Part shown: positions 1 to 6,361 of the stretch, piece by piece
How the letters are laid out: each line of letters starts with the position of its first letter
Numbering within the stretch: position 1 is the stretch's first letter
From: Candidatus Omnitrophota bacterium
GTDB lineage: Bacteria; Omnitrophota; Gorgyraeia; Gygaellales; JAHJCI01
DNA length: 8,140 bases
Direction of reading: 5' to 3'
Assembly: GCA_018813085.1 (NCBI GenBank)
Contig: JAHJCI010000089.1
Location: 1-8,140 of the forward strand
Notes under the pieces: generated by a model
Database searches by the model: none
What the model was told of the DNA's origin: nothing
What the model saw: the letters and a program-made list of their open reading frames with translations, nothing else
Translations under genes and position numbers: made by a program

Positions 1-1133
1 CTCCTTGCGAGACGTTTTGGTTAGAAATCCAGGCTATAGATCACGTTTGCCCGGATTGCAGGAGCCCACTGGAAAAGATTGAAGAAGAGAATTACTTTTT
101 TAAGCTCTCAAAATACCAAGATTGGCTGATTGAATATATAAATAATCCCTATAATATACTCTTTATTTTGCCGTCAACAAGACGCACTGAGGTCTTAAGA
201 TTTTTAGAGTTGAATAAATTAAGCGACCTTTGTATCTCCCGGCCGAAAGAACGCTTGAGCTGGGGGATTCCGCTTCCCTTTAGCCCAGAGCACGTTACTT
301 ATGTATGGTTTGATGCATTAATAAATTATATCAGCGCAGTAGGGGAATTTGATTCTCAGGGTAAATATCATTCACAGTGGTGGCCGGCAGATATTCATTT
401 AATCGGCAAGGATATCTTGAGGCAGCATGCGATATATTGGCCGATTATGTTGCGCGCTTTAGATATACAGCCTCCGAAAACCATATTTGCTCATGGCTGG
501 TGGTTAATCGGAGAAAACAAGATGTCCAAGTCGCGGGGAAACGTTGTCTCGCCTCTGGAAATGGCAGATAAATTCGGCATAGACGTGTACAGGTATTTTC
601 TGCTGCGCGATGTGCCTTTTGGCCAGGATGGTAATTTCTCAGAAGAATCTATTATAAAAAGGTTCAATGGGGACCTGGCAAATGATTTAGGCAATCTTAT
701 ATACCGGACGCTGACAATGGTTGAAAAATACTTTCAGGGATTGGTTCCTGAAAAGGGGCCGTTAAATGAACAAGGCATAAAGTTAGAAGAAAAGATGAAG
801 ATTTTACCCTCGTTAATTGTCGCTCCATTATCTTCAGGTTTTGGGTTTGATTTCAGTTTGGCTTTAGGCAAAATTTGGGAACTGATCAACATGGCTAATA
901 AATATATCGAAGATACCAAGCCATGGAACCTGGCTAAAGAAAATAAAACAGGGGAACTTAAGAGTTTTATAGCTTTATTGGTAGATGTAATAAGAACGGT
1001 TACTGATTTGATTTCTCCTTTTATGCCGCAGACTGCCGAGTCTATAAGGGAGCAGCTTGGAGAGGGCAAGATTAAAAAGGGCATGCCATTGTTCCCCCGC
1101 ATTGATAATTCAAAAACCGCTTCCAAATCATAA
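1..1133 (+). CDS. metG: methionyl-tRNA synthetase, 3' part (5' end outside window)
   Basis: Cytoplasmic class I aminoacyl-tRNA synthetase that attaches methionine to initiator and elongator tRNA-Met using ATP. The reading frame is open from position 3, so the gene enters from the left; roughly the first 130 residues, with the HIGH-type motif, are missing. Of 376 visible residues, the first ones carry a zinc knuckle (PCETF, then CPDC; Cys at visible residues 2, 16 and 19), followed by the conserved stretch ISRPKERLSWGIPLP and VWFDALINY. The KMSKS ATP-binding loop lies at 519-533 (visible residues 173-177) and continues as RGNVVSP. The anticodon-binding helical domain follows (NKYIEDTKPWNLAKE). 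The protein ends soon after it, so the C-terminal tRNA-binding (Trbp111-like) domain of longer MetRS forms is absent. A TTG at 168 could be taken as a start, but it lies inside the conserved catalytic region and is not real. Identification is secure. Confidence 0.97.
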   Translation, partial: PCETFWLEIQAIDHVCPDCRSPLEKIEEENYFFKLSKYQDWLIEYINNPYNILFILPSTRRTEVLRFLELNKLSDLCISRPKERLSWGIPLPFSPEHVTYVWFDALINYISAVGEFDSQGKYHSQWWPADIHLIGKDILRQHAIYWPIMLRALDIQPPKTIFAHGWWLIGENKMSKSRGNVVSPLEMADKFGIDVYRYFLLRDVPFGQDGNFSEESIIKRFNGDLANDLGNLIYRTLTMVEKYFQGLVPEKGPLNEQGIKLEEKMKILPSLIVAPLSSGFGFDFSLALGKIWELINMANKYIEDTKPWNLAKENKTGELKSFIALLVDVIRTVTDLISPFMPQTAESIREQLGEGKIKKGMPLFPRIDNSKTASKS

Positions 1134-1138
1134 GCAAT

Positions 1139-1906
1139 ATGTTTATCGACACCCACTGCCATTTAGACTTTCCTGATTTTGACTCTGACAGAAATGAGGT
1201 AATTCAAAGAGCAAAACAGCAAGGCATAGGCTATATAATCAATGTTGGTTCAAGCCTGCGCGCTTCCCAGGCGAGCGTAGATTTAGCCGGGCAATACGAT
1301 TTTATTTATGCCAGCGCAGGCATTCATCCTCACGATGCAGATAAGGTAAATAAAGAAACCCTAAATACTATAGCTGGATTATGCAAATCTCCCCGCGTGG
1401 TTGCCGTAGGGGAAATAGGGCTTGATTATTACAGGGGTTTATCTTCAGTCGATAATCAAAAACAGCTATTTATAAATTTATTGAGATTAGCCGAATCAGA
1501 ATCATTACCGGTAATCATTCACTGCCGGCAAGCCCAGCAAGATGTACTTAAAATATTAAAAGATAATAACGTAAGCCGTGGCGTAGTACATTGTTTTTCC
1601 GGCGATGAAGCATTCCTTAAACAGTGCCTTGATTTGGGTTTTTATATATCTTTTACCTGCAATCTTACTTATAAAAAGGCGGATAATTTAAGGAGATTGG
1701 CGAGAATAACCCCATTAGAACGGTTGCTTCTTGAGACAGATGCGCCTTTTCTTGCTCCTGAGGGTTTCCGTGGAAAGAGGAATGAACCGGTTTACGTTAA
1801 GTACCTGGCTAAAAAGATAGCTGAAATCAAGGAAATAAAACTAGAAGAGATTGAAAAAATTACTACTGTTAATGCGCAAGCATTATTCAGGCTGAACAGG
1901 GATTAA
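1139..1906 (+). CDS. tatD: TatD-family metal-dependent hydrolase/DNase
   Basis: Amidohydrolase-fold, metal-dependent nuclease of the TatD/YcfH family, cytoplasmic; E. coli members have 3'-5' exonuclease activity on DNA and RNA. The 255 residues match the usual length of about 255-265. Visible metal ligands are H6 and H8 (DTHCHLDF), E92 (VGEIGLDYY), H128 (IIHCRQA), H151 (VVHCFSG) and D201 (LLETDAPFLAPEG), so the full catalytic set is present. The C-terminal signature RGKRNEPVYV is also intact. The ATG at 1139 is 5 nt after the metG stop, and the D-T-H-x-H motif begins three residues in, which fixes the start; there is no convincing Shine-Dalgarno, so coupling to metG is likely. metG-tatD is a common bacterial pair. 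The gene symbol could equally be ycfH; the exact paralogue cannot be told from sequence. Confidence 0.95.
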   Translation: MFIDTHCHLDFPDFDSDRNEVIQRAKQQGIGYIINVGSSLRASQASVDLAGQYDFIYASAGIHPHDADKVNKETLNTIAGLCKSPRVVAVGEIGLDYYRGLSSVDNQKQLFINLLRLAESESLPVIIHCRQAQQDVLKILKDNNVSRGVVHCFSGDEAFLKQCLDLGFYISFTCNLTYKKADNLRRLARITPLERLLLETDAPFLAPEGFRGKRNEPVYVKYLAKKIAEIKEIKLEEIEKITTVNAQALFRLNRD

Positions 1907-1907
1907 T

Positions 1908-3026
1908 ATGTTATCCCAAATTGCACTATCAAGATGTGATGATTATTCCAATTTTAATGTCAAGACGGCATTAGAGGCTGCGATAAGCCTTTTAGGCGGG
2001 ATAGATAAATTCGTTAAACCCGGCAGTAAAGTTTTGATTAAACCTAATCTCTTGGCGCCGTGCGAGCCGGAAAGCGGTATAGTTACTCATCCGGAAATCA
2101 TACGTGCACTTATTCATTTACTGAAAGGTATAGATGCGCATATATATGTGGGCGATAGTCCCAGTGTTTTTTATGACGAACCCCAGCAGACGAAGTTAAT
2201 TTGGGAGAAGTCCGGCATAGAAAGGGTTGCTCAAGAAGAGGGGGTTGAGCTAGTAAGATTCAGCCAGAGCCGTTGGCGCGGTAAATTTCCTTTGACTACC
2301 TGGCTGGATAAGGTAGATTACTTGATTTCCGTACCGAAGTTTAAAACTCACGATTTAACTCTTCTTACAGGAGCAATTAAAAATCTTTTCGGGTTGATCC
2401 CGGGAAGATATAAGTTAGAATTACATAAGAAGTTTTTTACTCCGGAAGAATTTTCTGGAATGCTGGCTGATTTATACGAAGCCGTTAAGCCCGATTTGAC
2501 GATTGTCGATGCAGTTGTTGTCCTGGAGGGTGAAGGCCCTTCCGGTAGGGGTAAAAAGAAAGACCTGGGTTTCATTCTTAGCGGAGTTGATTGTGTGAGT
2601 ATCGATAGCATCTTAAGCTCGATCATGGGCCTTGAGCCCGGGGATATATTATCGACTCAGGCAGCAGCGAGGAGAAAAATGGGCAACGCCCGGCTTGAAG
2701 AAATCGATGTCCTGGGAGAATTGCCCGGTTCATTCAGGGACAGGCAGTTTAAGCTGCCTAAAACAACGTTTAAATACAGGCTTCCCAGGCCAATTATCAG
2801 TTTAATCAGAAAGCTGGTTCGCTTTTATCCGTGCATAGACTCAGGTTTATGTTCAAGGTGTGGGGCTTGTATAAGCACTTGCCCGCAGAAGATAATTGTC
2901 AACAACGGCAGGGAAATAAAAATTGAGCATAGCGGTTGTATTTTTTGTTTTTGCTGCCGCGAAGTTTGCCCTAATGCCGCAATAAGCATTAAGACAAGCT
3001 TGATTGCGAGGTTATTCGGGTTATGA
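1908..3026 (+). CDS. DUF362 domain protein with C-terminal 2x[4Fe-4S] ferredoxin domain, function unknown
   Basis: Uncharacterised iron-sulfur protein of 372 residues. The N-terminal part (about 1-270) has DUF362 hallmarks: KVLIKPNLL (41-49), THPE (60-63), GDSP (82-85), a PKFKTHDLTLLTGAIKNLFG block (143-162) and DAVVVLEGEGPSG (201-213). A C-terminal ferredoxin module (about 309-358) carries two CxxCxxCxxxCP sets: C315, C318, C321, C325-P and C344, C347, C350, C354-P, enough for two [4Fe-4S] clusters. Extra cysteines lie at C309 and C349. No signal peptide or membrane segment is visible, so it is probably cytoplasmic. The start is ATG 1908, one nucleotide after the tatD stop, with AGGGA six bases upstream inside tatD. 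Its stop overlaps mtnA (ATGA). An electron-transfer or redox role is an inference from the clusters only; no substrate can be named. Confidence 0.9.
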   Translation: MLSQIALSRCDDYSNFNVKTALEAAISLLGGIDKFVKPGSKVLIKPNLLAPCEPESGIVTHPEIIRALIHLLKGIDAHIYVGDSPSVFYDEPQQTKLIWEKSGIERVAQEEGVELVRFSQSRWRGKFPLTTWLDKVDYLISVPKFKTHDLTLLTGAIKNLFGLIPGRYKLELHKKFFTPEEFSGMLADLYEAVKPDLTIVDAVVVLEGEGPSGRGKKKDLGFILSGVDCVSIDSILSSIMGLEPGDILSTQAAARRKMGNARLEEIDVLGELPGSFRDRQFKLPKTTFKYRLPRPIISLIRKLVRFYPCIDSGLCSRCGACISTCPQKIIVNNGREIKIEHSGCIFCFCCREVCPNAAISIKTSLIARLFGL

Positions 3027-4039
3027 AAATACGCACAATTGACTGGGATAAGAATAGCATCAAGATTATTGACCAGACGAAACTGCCTAACGAATTTAAC
3101 TATATTTACCTTAAAGATATTAAGCAACTTTTTGCCGCAATTCGTTCTATGAAGATTCGCGGTGCTCCGGCTTTAGCTGCGGCAGGGGCATTAGGCGTAG
3201 TTCTTGCAGCTTATAATATTCGAAGAAAGAAGCCAGGGCAGTTTATAAAAGAACTGCTGCGAGTAATTGATTATCTTAGCACTAGCCGCCCCACGGCAGT
3301 TAATCTTTTCTGGGGGCTTGAGAGAATGAAGAAAGTTATCGAAGCAAATAAGAATAATAAAGCAGAGGTTCTCAAGTCGGCTTTGCTTAGCGAAGGCAGG
3401 AAGATTATGCAAGAAGACCGTATCGCCTGCAGGAAAATGGCTAAGGCCGGCTCAAGATTAATTAAGAATGGCGATAGGGTTTTGACTATTTGTAATGCCG
3501 GTATTCTTGCTACAATTGATTACGGCACAGCTTTGGGCGTTTTTTATCAGGCAAAGAAAGAAAAAAAACAATTCAGAGTATTTGCCTGCGAAACTCGCCC
3601 TCTTTTACAAGGGGCCAGGCTCACTACCTGGGAGTTAAGCAAGAATCATATTGATGTGACGCTTATCTGCGATAGCATGGCAGCCGTACTGATGAGCGAA
3701 AAGAAAATTGACAAGATTTTTGTGGGAGCCGACCGCATTGCGCGTAATGGCGATACAGCTAATAAAGTAGGGACATATAATCTTGCTGTTTTAGCCAAGT
3801 GGCACCGCATACCTTTTTATGTAGTTGCCCCTTTATCTAGCTTTGATAATAATATTAAAACAGGCAGGGATATTCCTATAGAGCAGCGCTCTTGTAGAGA
3901 AATTACGCATAGTTATTTTAAAAAACCCATTGCTCCTTCTGGCGTAAAAGTCTTTAATCCTGCTTTTGATGTAACTGGCCATGAATTGATTACTGCCATA
4001 ATTACCGAGAAAGGTATTTTAAGATTTCCTGATAGATGA
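3023..4039 (+). CDS. mtnA: S-methyl-5-thioribose-1-phosphate isomerase
   Basis: Converts 5-methylthioribose 1-phosphate to 5-methylthioribulose 1-phosphate in 5'-methylthioadenosine/methionine salvage; cytoplasmic, eIF2B-related fold. The 338 residues match MtnA (about 340-350). Signatures: IDQTKLP (16-22), IRSMKIRGAPA (40-50), SRPTAVNLFWGLERM (88-102), CNAGILAT (157-164), ETRPLLQGARLTTWEL (190-205), VGADRIARNGDTANKVGTYNLA (234-255) and PIEQRS (285-290). C157 and D237 align with the catalytic Cys/Asp pair of B. subtilis MtnA (C160/D240). The usual THCN is TICN here (I156 replaces His), although the catalytic Cys remains. ATG 3023 overlaps the upstream stop by 4 nt. No other salvage gene is visible. 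The related ribose-1,5-bisphosphate isomerase is less likely, because the IDQT N-terminal domain and the MtnA-type motifs are present. Confidence 0.94.
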   Translation: MKIRTIDWDKNSIKIIDQTKLPNEFNYIYLKDIKQLFAAIRSMKIRGAPALAAAGALGVVLAAYNIRRKKPGQFIKELLRVIDYLSTSRPTAVNLFWGLERMKKVIEANKNNKAEVLKSALLSEGRKIMQEDRIACRKMAKAGSRLIKNGDRVLTICNAGILATIDYGTALGVFYQAKKEKKQFRVFACETRPLLQGARLTTWELSKNHIDVTLICDSMAAVLMSEKKIDKIFVGADRIARNGDTANKVGTYNLAVLAKWHRIPFYVVAPLSSFDNNIKTGRDIPIEQRSCREITHSYFKKPIAPSGVKVFNPAFDVTGHELITAIITEKGILRFPDR

Positions 4040-4953
4040 AGATTAAAGAGTTGGGTGAATTCGGGTTTATTGATTTAATAGCAAAGATGACCAAGCCCTC
4101 ATCAGGCGTGATTAAGGGGATCGGAGATGATTGCGCAGTCCTGCCCTTTAATCGTAGTAACTACCTGCTGTTTACCTGTGATATGCTTGTAGAGGACGTG
4201 GATTTTACCAGCCGTGATAAGCCATACTTAATCGGGCGTAAAAGCCTGGGAGTTTGTTTAAGCGATATAGCTGCCTGCGGCGGCACGCCTTGCTATGCTC
4301 AGGTTTCTTTAGGGCTTCCGGAAGATACATCTTCAAAACGGGCCGTTGAGTTATATCAGGGAATAATTTCACAGGCAAAGCAGTTTGAGGTGAAAATTGT
4401 CGGCGGTGATGTAAGCCGTTCTGAAAAGTTAGTCATTAATGTGAGCTTGTTGGGGCTGGTAAAACACAAAGACCTTATTTTAAGAAAAGGCGCCAGAGAA
4501 GGAGATGTTATTTTTGTCTCAGGCTCACTCGGGGGCTCAATTTACGGGAAGCACTTAACATTTACGCCGCGGCTTAAGGAAGTAAAATATATCGTCAATA
4601 ATTATAAGCCGAACTCAATGATTGATATTTCCGACGGGCTTATTCAGGACCTAAGCCACATTTTAAAGCAGAGCAATAAGGGGGCTGTAGTTTTTCAGGA
4701 ATTAGTTCCCGTAAGCGCCAGTGCCCGTAAATTAGAAGAAGCCCTTTACATGGGGGAGGATTTTGAATTATTATTTACGCTTGGCTTAAGTCAGGCCCGC
4801 CGCCTTATTAAATCAAAAAAAAATAAACAATTTACTGCCATTGGAAGCATCATAGATAAACCCCGCAGCCTCGTATTATTCAACCGGCAAGGCAAGAGAA
4901 TAAATTTTAATCCTGATAAGATGTCTTCAGTGAAAGGGTATAAGCATTTTTAA
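4036..4953 (+). CDS. thiL: thiamine-monophosphate kinase
   Basis: Last step of thiamine diphosphate synthesis: phosphorylates thiamine monophosphate with ATP; cytoplasmic, PurM/AIR-synthetase-like fold. The 305 residues are near the usual 310-330. Motifs in order: GIGDDCAV (28-35, Mg/ATP binding), DMLVEDVDF (49-57, substrate/metal site), LGVCLSDIAACGGTP (71-85), IVGGDVSRS (121-129, metal-binding GGD), DISDGL (197-202) and GEDFELL (240-246). It ends in GYKHF, matching the common G-[YFW]-x-H-F terminus of the family, so the gene is complete. ATG 4036 overlaps the mtnA stop (ATGA) with no strong Shine-Dalgarno, suggesting coupled translation. A thiL-tsaE-tsaB order is also known in B. subtilis (ydiA-ydiB-ydiC), which supports both the call and the neighbours. 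No other thiamine gene and no TPP riboswitch is visible. Confidence 0.97.
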   Translation: MKIKELGEFGFIDLIAKMTKPSSGVIKGIGDDCAVLPFNRSNYLLFTCDMLVEDVDFTSRDKPYLIGRKSLGVCLSDIAACGGTPCYAQVSLGLPEDTSSKRAVELYQGIISQAKQFEVKIVGGDVSRSEKLVINVSLLGLVKHKDLILRKGAREGDVIFVSGSLGGSIYGKHLTFTPRLKEVKYIVNNYKPNSMIDISDGLIQDLSHILKQSNKGAVVFQELVPVSASARKLEEALYMGEDFELLFTLGLSQARRLIKSKKNKQFTAIGSIIDKPRSLVLFNRQGKRINFNPDKMSSVKGYKHF

Positions 4954-5080
4954 TGTCAAGGGAAATCGCTTTCACTTGTAATTCCCGGAGATTTTCCGAA
5001 GGCTCTTGCATCAAAGATGTTAATGGTTAATTCGCACAAATAATTTATCTTCCTAAGATTCTGCGGCAGTTTTATAAATT
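4954..5080 (+). other. 127-nt thiL-tsaE spacer without a recognised gene
   Basis: The longest gap in an otherwise packed operon. The thiL frame stays open for 29 codons after the TAA (to a stop at 5041-5043), and a 25-codon ORF starts on the TAATG at 4953; neither resembles a known protein. Short competing inverted repeats are visible: GGGAA (4960-4964) with TTCCC (4982-4986); GGAAATC (4961-4967) with GATTTTCC (4990-4997, one bulge); CGGA (4986-4989) with TCCG (4995-4998). No run of T follows, so it is not a classical terminator. I could not identify a convincing sigma-70 promoter, though the stretch at 5030-5080 is AT-rich. It may be a gene remnant, an untranslated leader for tsaE, or an intergenic repeat. 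Confidence 0.5.
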
Positions 5081-5566
5081 ATGCACTCATTAAAGATAAG
5101 CTCGCATTCTGAGAAAGAAACAATTAACCTGGGCAGAAAGCTCGTAGGTTTATTAGGGCGAGGAGATATCGTTTGTCTTTTCGGAACTCTGGGGGCAGGC
5201 AAGACAGTGCTGGTGAAGGGGATGGCCAGGGGCTTAGGCATAAAGAGAAATCAAGTTATTAGTCCGTCTTTTGTCCTGATGCGTGAATATTCAGCCAGAG
5301 TTAGAAATAAAAGAATGCCTTTTTATCATTTTGATTTATACAGATTAACGAATATAAAACAGATTCTGGACTTGGGATATGAAGAATATCTTTTCGGGCA
5401 AGGCATCTCAGTAATTGAGTGGGCAGAAAGGATGATGGGATATATGCCTGGAGAATTTTTGAAGATTAAGTTAGAGATAAGAGGCAGCAGGCAAAGGAAC
5501 TTAAAATTATCTTCCAATTCCAGGCGTTATCAAAAGTTATTGCACGACTTGGAAAGTAAAATTTAG
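5081..5566 (+). CDS. tsaE: tRNA t6A37 biosynthesis ATPase TsaE
   Basis: P-loop ATPase that works with TsaB and TsaD in transferring the threonylcarbamoyl group to A37 of ANN-decoding tRNAs; cytoplasmic. The 161 residues fit the family (about 150-160). Walker A is GTLGAGKT (35-42); further family motifs are SPSFVLMREY (61-70; usually SPTF), FYHFDLYRL (81-89) and VIEWAERM (111-118), which contains the conserved acidic residue. The ATG at 5081 is the only sensible start: an in-frame TAA lies at 5075-5077, and the next ATG falls after the Walker A motif. No Shine-Dalgarno is seen before it (AT-rich TTTATAAATT), so it is probably initiated weakly or through an unstructured leader. It lies downstream of thiL after a 127-nt gap, with tsaB next. 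Confidence 0.96.
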   Translation: MHSLKISSHSEKETINLGRKLVGLLGRGDIVCLFGTLGAGKTVLVKGMARGLGIKRNQVISPSFVLMREYSARVRNKRMPFYHFDLYRLTNIKQILDLGYEEYLFGQGISVIEWAERMMGYMPGEFLKIKLEIRGSRQRNLKLSSNSRRYQKLLHDLESKI

Positions 5567-5570
5567 ATAA

Positions 5571-5577
5571 AAAGGAA
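5571..5577 (+). promoter_or_regulatory. Shine-Dalgarno ahead of the 13-codon ORF
   Basis: AAAGGAA lies about 9 nt before the ATG at 5586. It is one of the better ribosome-binding sites in the window, yet it precedes a tiny ORF rather than tsaB itself, which is why that ORF is worth recording. Confidence 0.4.
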
Positions 5578-5585
5578 TATTTAAA

Positions 5586-5627
5586 ATGAATTTAACAAAG
5601 CTTGGCGATAAAGGGGAAGATGGCTGA
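5586..5627 (+). CDS. possible 13-residue leader peptide ORF upstream of tsaB
   Basis: Short ORF, MNLTKLGDKGEDG then TGA, in the spacer between tsaE and tsaB. It has a well-placed AAAGGAA, and its TGA overlaps the tsaB ATG by one base (TGATG), the layout of a translationally coupled pair. The peptide has no attenuation signature such as a run of one amino acid, and no homologue is recognised. It may simply be chance: the spacer is only 60 nt and tsaB has its own AAGGGGA. It is recorded because of the coupling geometry, not as a confident gene. Confidence 0.22.
   Translation: MNLTKLGDKGEDG
5611..5617 (+). promoter_or_regulatory. Shine-Dalgarno for tsaB
   Basis: AAGGGGA ends 9 nt before the ATG at 5627 and supports that start. 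An alternative ATG at 5620 is in another frame and stops after about 24 codons. Confidence 0.6.
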
Positions 5628-6337
5628 TGAATATTCTTGCAGTGGAAACTTCCAGCAGGAAGCTTTGCGTCTCAGGAAAAAACAGCAAGGGTAAGGTTTT
5701 TGCCTATAATGTTGATTCAGGCTTGCGGCATAGCGAATTATTACTGCCCCTGGTAAAGAAGGGATTGAAGCAGTCGGGACTTTCAATGCGCGATATTAAT
5801 TATTTTGCTGTCGGCATAGGGCCCGGCTCCTTCACTGGATTGCGTATCGGCTTAGCTACGATCAAAGGGTTTAGTGCTGCATTCCAGAAGCCGGTGGTTG
5901 GATTGCCCAGCCTTGATATTTTGGCTTATAATGCCTTACCGGCGGATAGCGGGATTATTTGCCCTCTGATTGATGCAAGAAGAGGGCTTTTATTTAGCGC
6001 TCTATATGAAGCAAAAATGAATAAATTAAAGCGCATCAGCCCATATCTTTTAATAGGCATTAATGAATTATTGGCTAGAATAAGGCCTGGAGTGCCGGTC
6101 ACCTTCCTGGGGGACGGGATTAATTTATATGAGAAAAACATAGAAAAGAGGGCCGTAAAGCGTATAATTTTAAATAAAGACTATTGGTATCCAAGGGCAG
6201 AAAATTTATTAAAGCTGTCAGCAGATTTAATAAATAAAGGCAGAACAGAAAAAGCCGCAAAATTAAAGCCGATTTATCTTTATCCCAAGGAATGCCAGAT
6301 AAAAAATCAAATATCAAAGATCAAAGATCAAAAATGA
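5627..6337 (+). CDS. tsaB: tRNA t6A37 biosynthesis protein TsaB
   Basis: ASKHA-fold partner of TsaD in the t6A37 complex (TsaBDE); TsaB is a scaffold with no catalytic role of its own. The 236 residues match the family (about 220-240). Evidence: MNILAVETSS at the N terminus, HSELLLPLV (35-43), the signature GPGSFTGLRIG (65-75), DARRGLLFSALY (116-127) and the C-terminal PIYLYPKE (215-222). The last 12 residues (225-236, IKNQISKIKDQK) are encoded entirely by a 7-bp tandem repeat and look like an added tail after the natural family end. ATG 5627 is supported by AAGGGGA upstream. It follows tsaE, as in the B. subtilis ydiB-ydiC pair, but rimI and tsaD, which follow there, are absent; alr comes next. 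Confidence 0.95.
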   Translation: MNILAVETSSRKLCVSGKNSKGKVFAYNVDSGLRHSELLLPLVKKGLKQSGLSMRDINYFAVGIGPGSFTGLRIGLATIKGFSAAFQKPVVGLPSLDILAYNALPADSGIICPLIDARRGLLFSALYEAKMNKLKRISPYLLIGINELLARIRPGVPVTFLGDGINLYEKNIEKRAVKRIILNKDYWYPRAENLLKLSADLINKGRTEKAAKLKPIYLYPKECQIKNQISKIKDQK

Positions 6338-6361
6338 ATATTAAATATTAAAAATTAAAAT
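6299..6361 (+). repeat. degenerate 7-bp tandem repeat, nine units
   Basis: Read in steps of seven from 6299: ATAAAAA, ATCAAAT, ATCAAAG, ATCAAAG, ATCAAAA, ATGAATA, TTAAATA, TTAAAAA, TTAAAAT. The centre is almost perfect (ATCAAAR) and the edges decay while keeping the phase. It covers the last 12 codons and stop of tsaB, the entire 22-nt spacer, and the first two bases of the alr start codon. It contains no Shine-Dalgarno. Such ATCAAAR-type runs resemble simple intergenic repeats that spread by slippage; whether this family recurs elsewhere in the genome cannot be seen here. Confidence 0.75.

Noticed and set aside
168..170. TTG as the start of the methionyl-tRNA synthetase gene
   Set aside because: The same frame is open to the left edge and encodes conserved MetRS sequence with the zinc-knuckle cysteines, so the gene simply begins outside the window.
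734..1162. 142-codon ORF on the - strand across the metG 3' end
   Set aside because: It is antisense to well-conserved metG coding sequence and has no recognisable domain, so it is a shadow frame.
3023..4039. Ribose-1,5-bisphosphate isomerase (type III RuBisCO pathway) instead of MtnA
   Set aside because: The IDQT N-terminal region, the RPTAVNLFWGLERM block and the overall length are MtnA-type, and no RuBisCO or AMP phosphorylase gene is nearby.
4985..4998. Intrinsic terminator after thiL
   Set aside because: The stem is only 4 bp (CGGA/TCCG) and is not followed by a T-run.
4953..5030. 25-codon ORF overlapping the thiL stop (TAATG)
   Set aside because: No ribosome-binding site, no recognisable similarity, and the length is easily reached by chance; it is kept only as part of the spacer description.
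4954..5080. TPP riboswitch in the thiL-tsaE spacer
   Set aside because: No CUGAGA-type core or other conserved thi-box sequence is seen, and the spacer lies downstream of thiL, not upstream.
6299..6361. CRISPR array
   Set aside because: Units are 7 bp, degenerate and contiguous without spacers.
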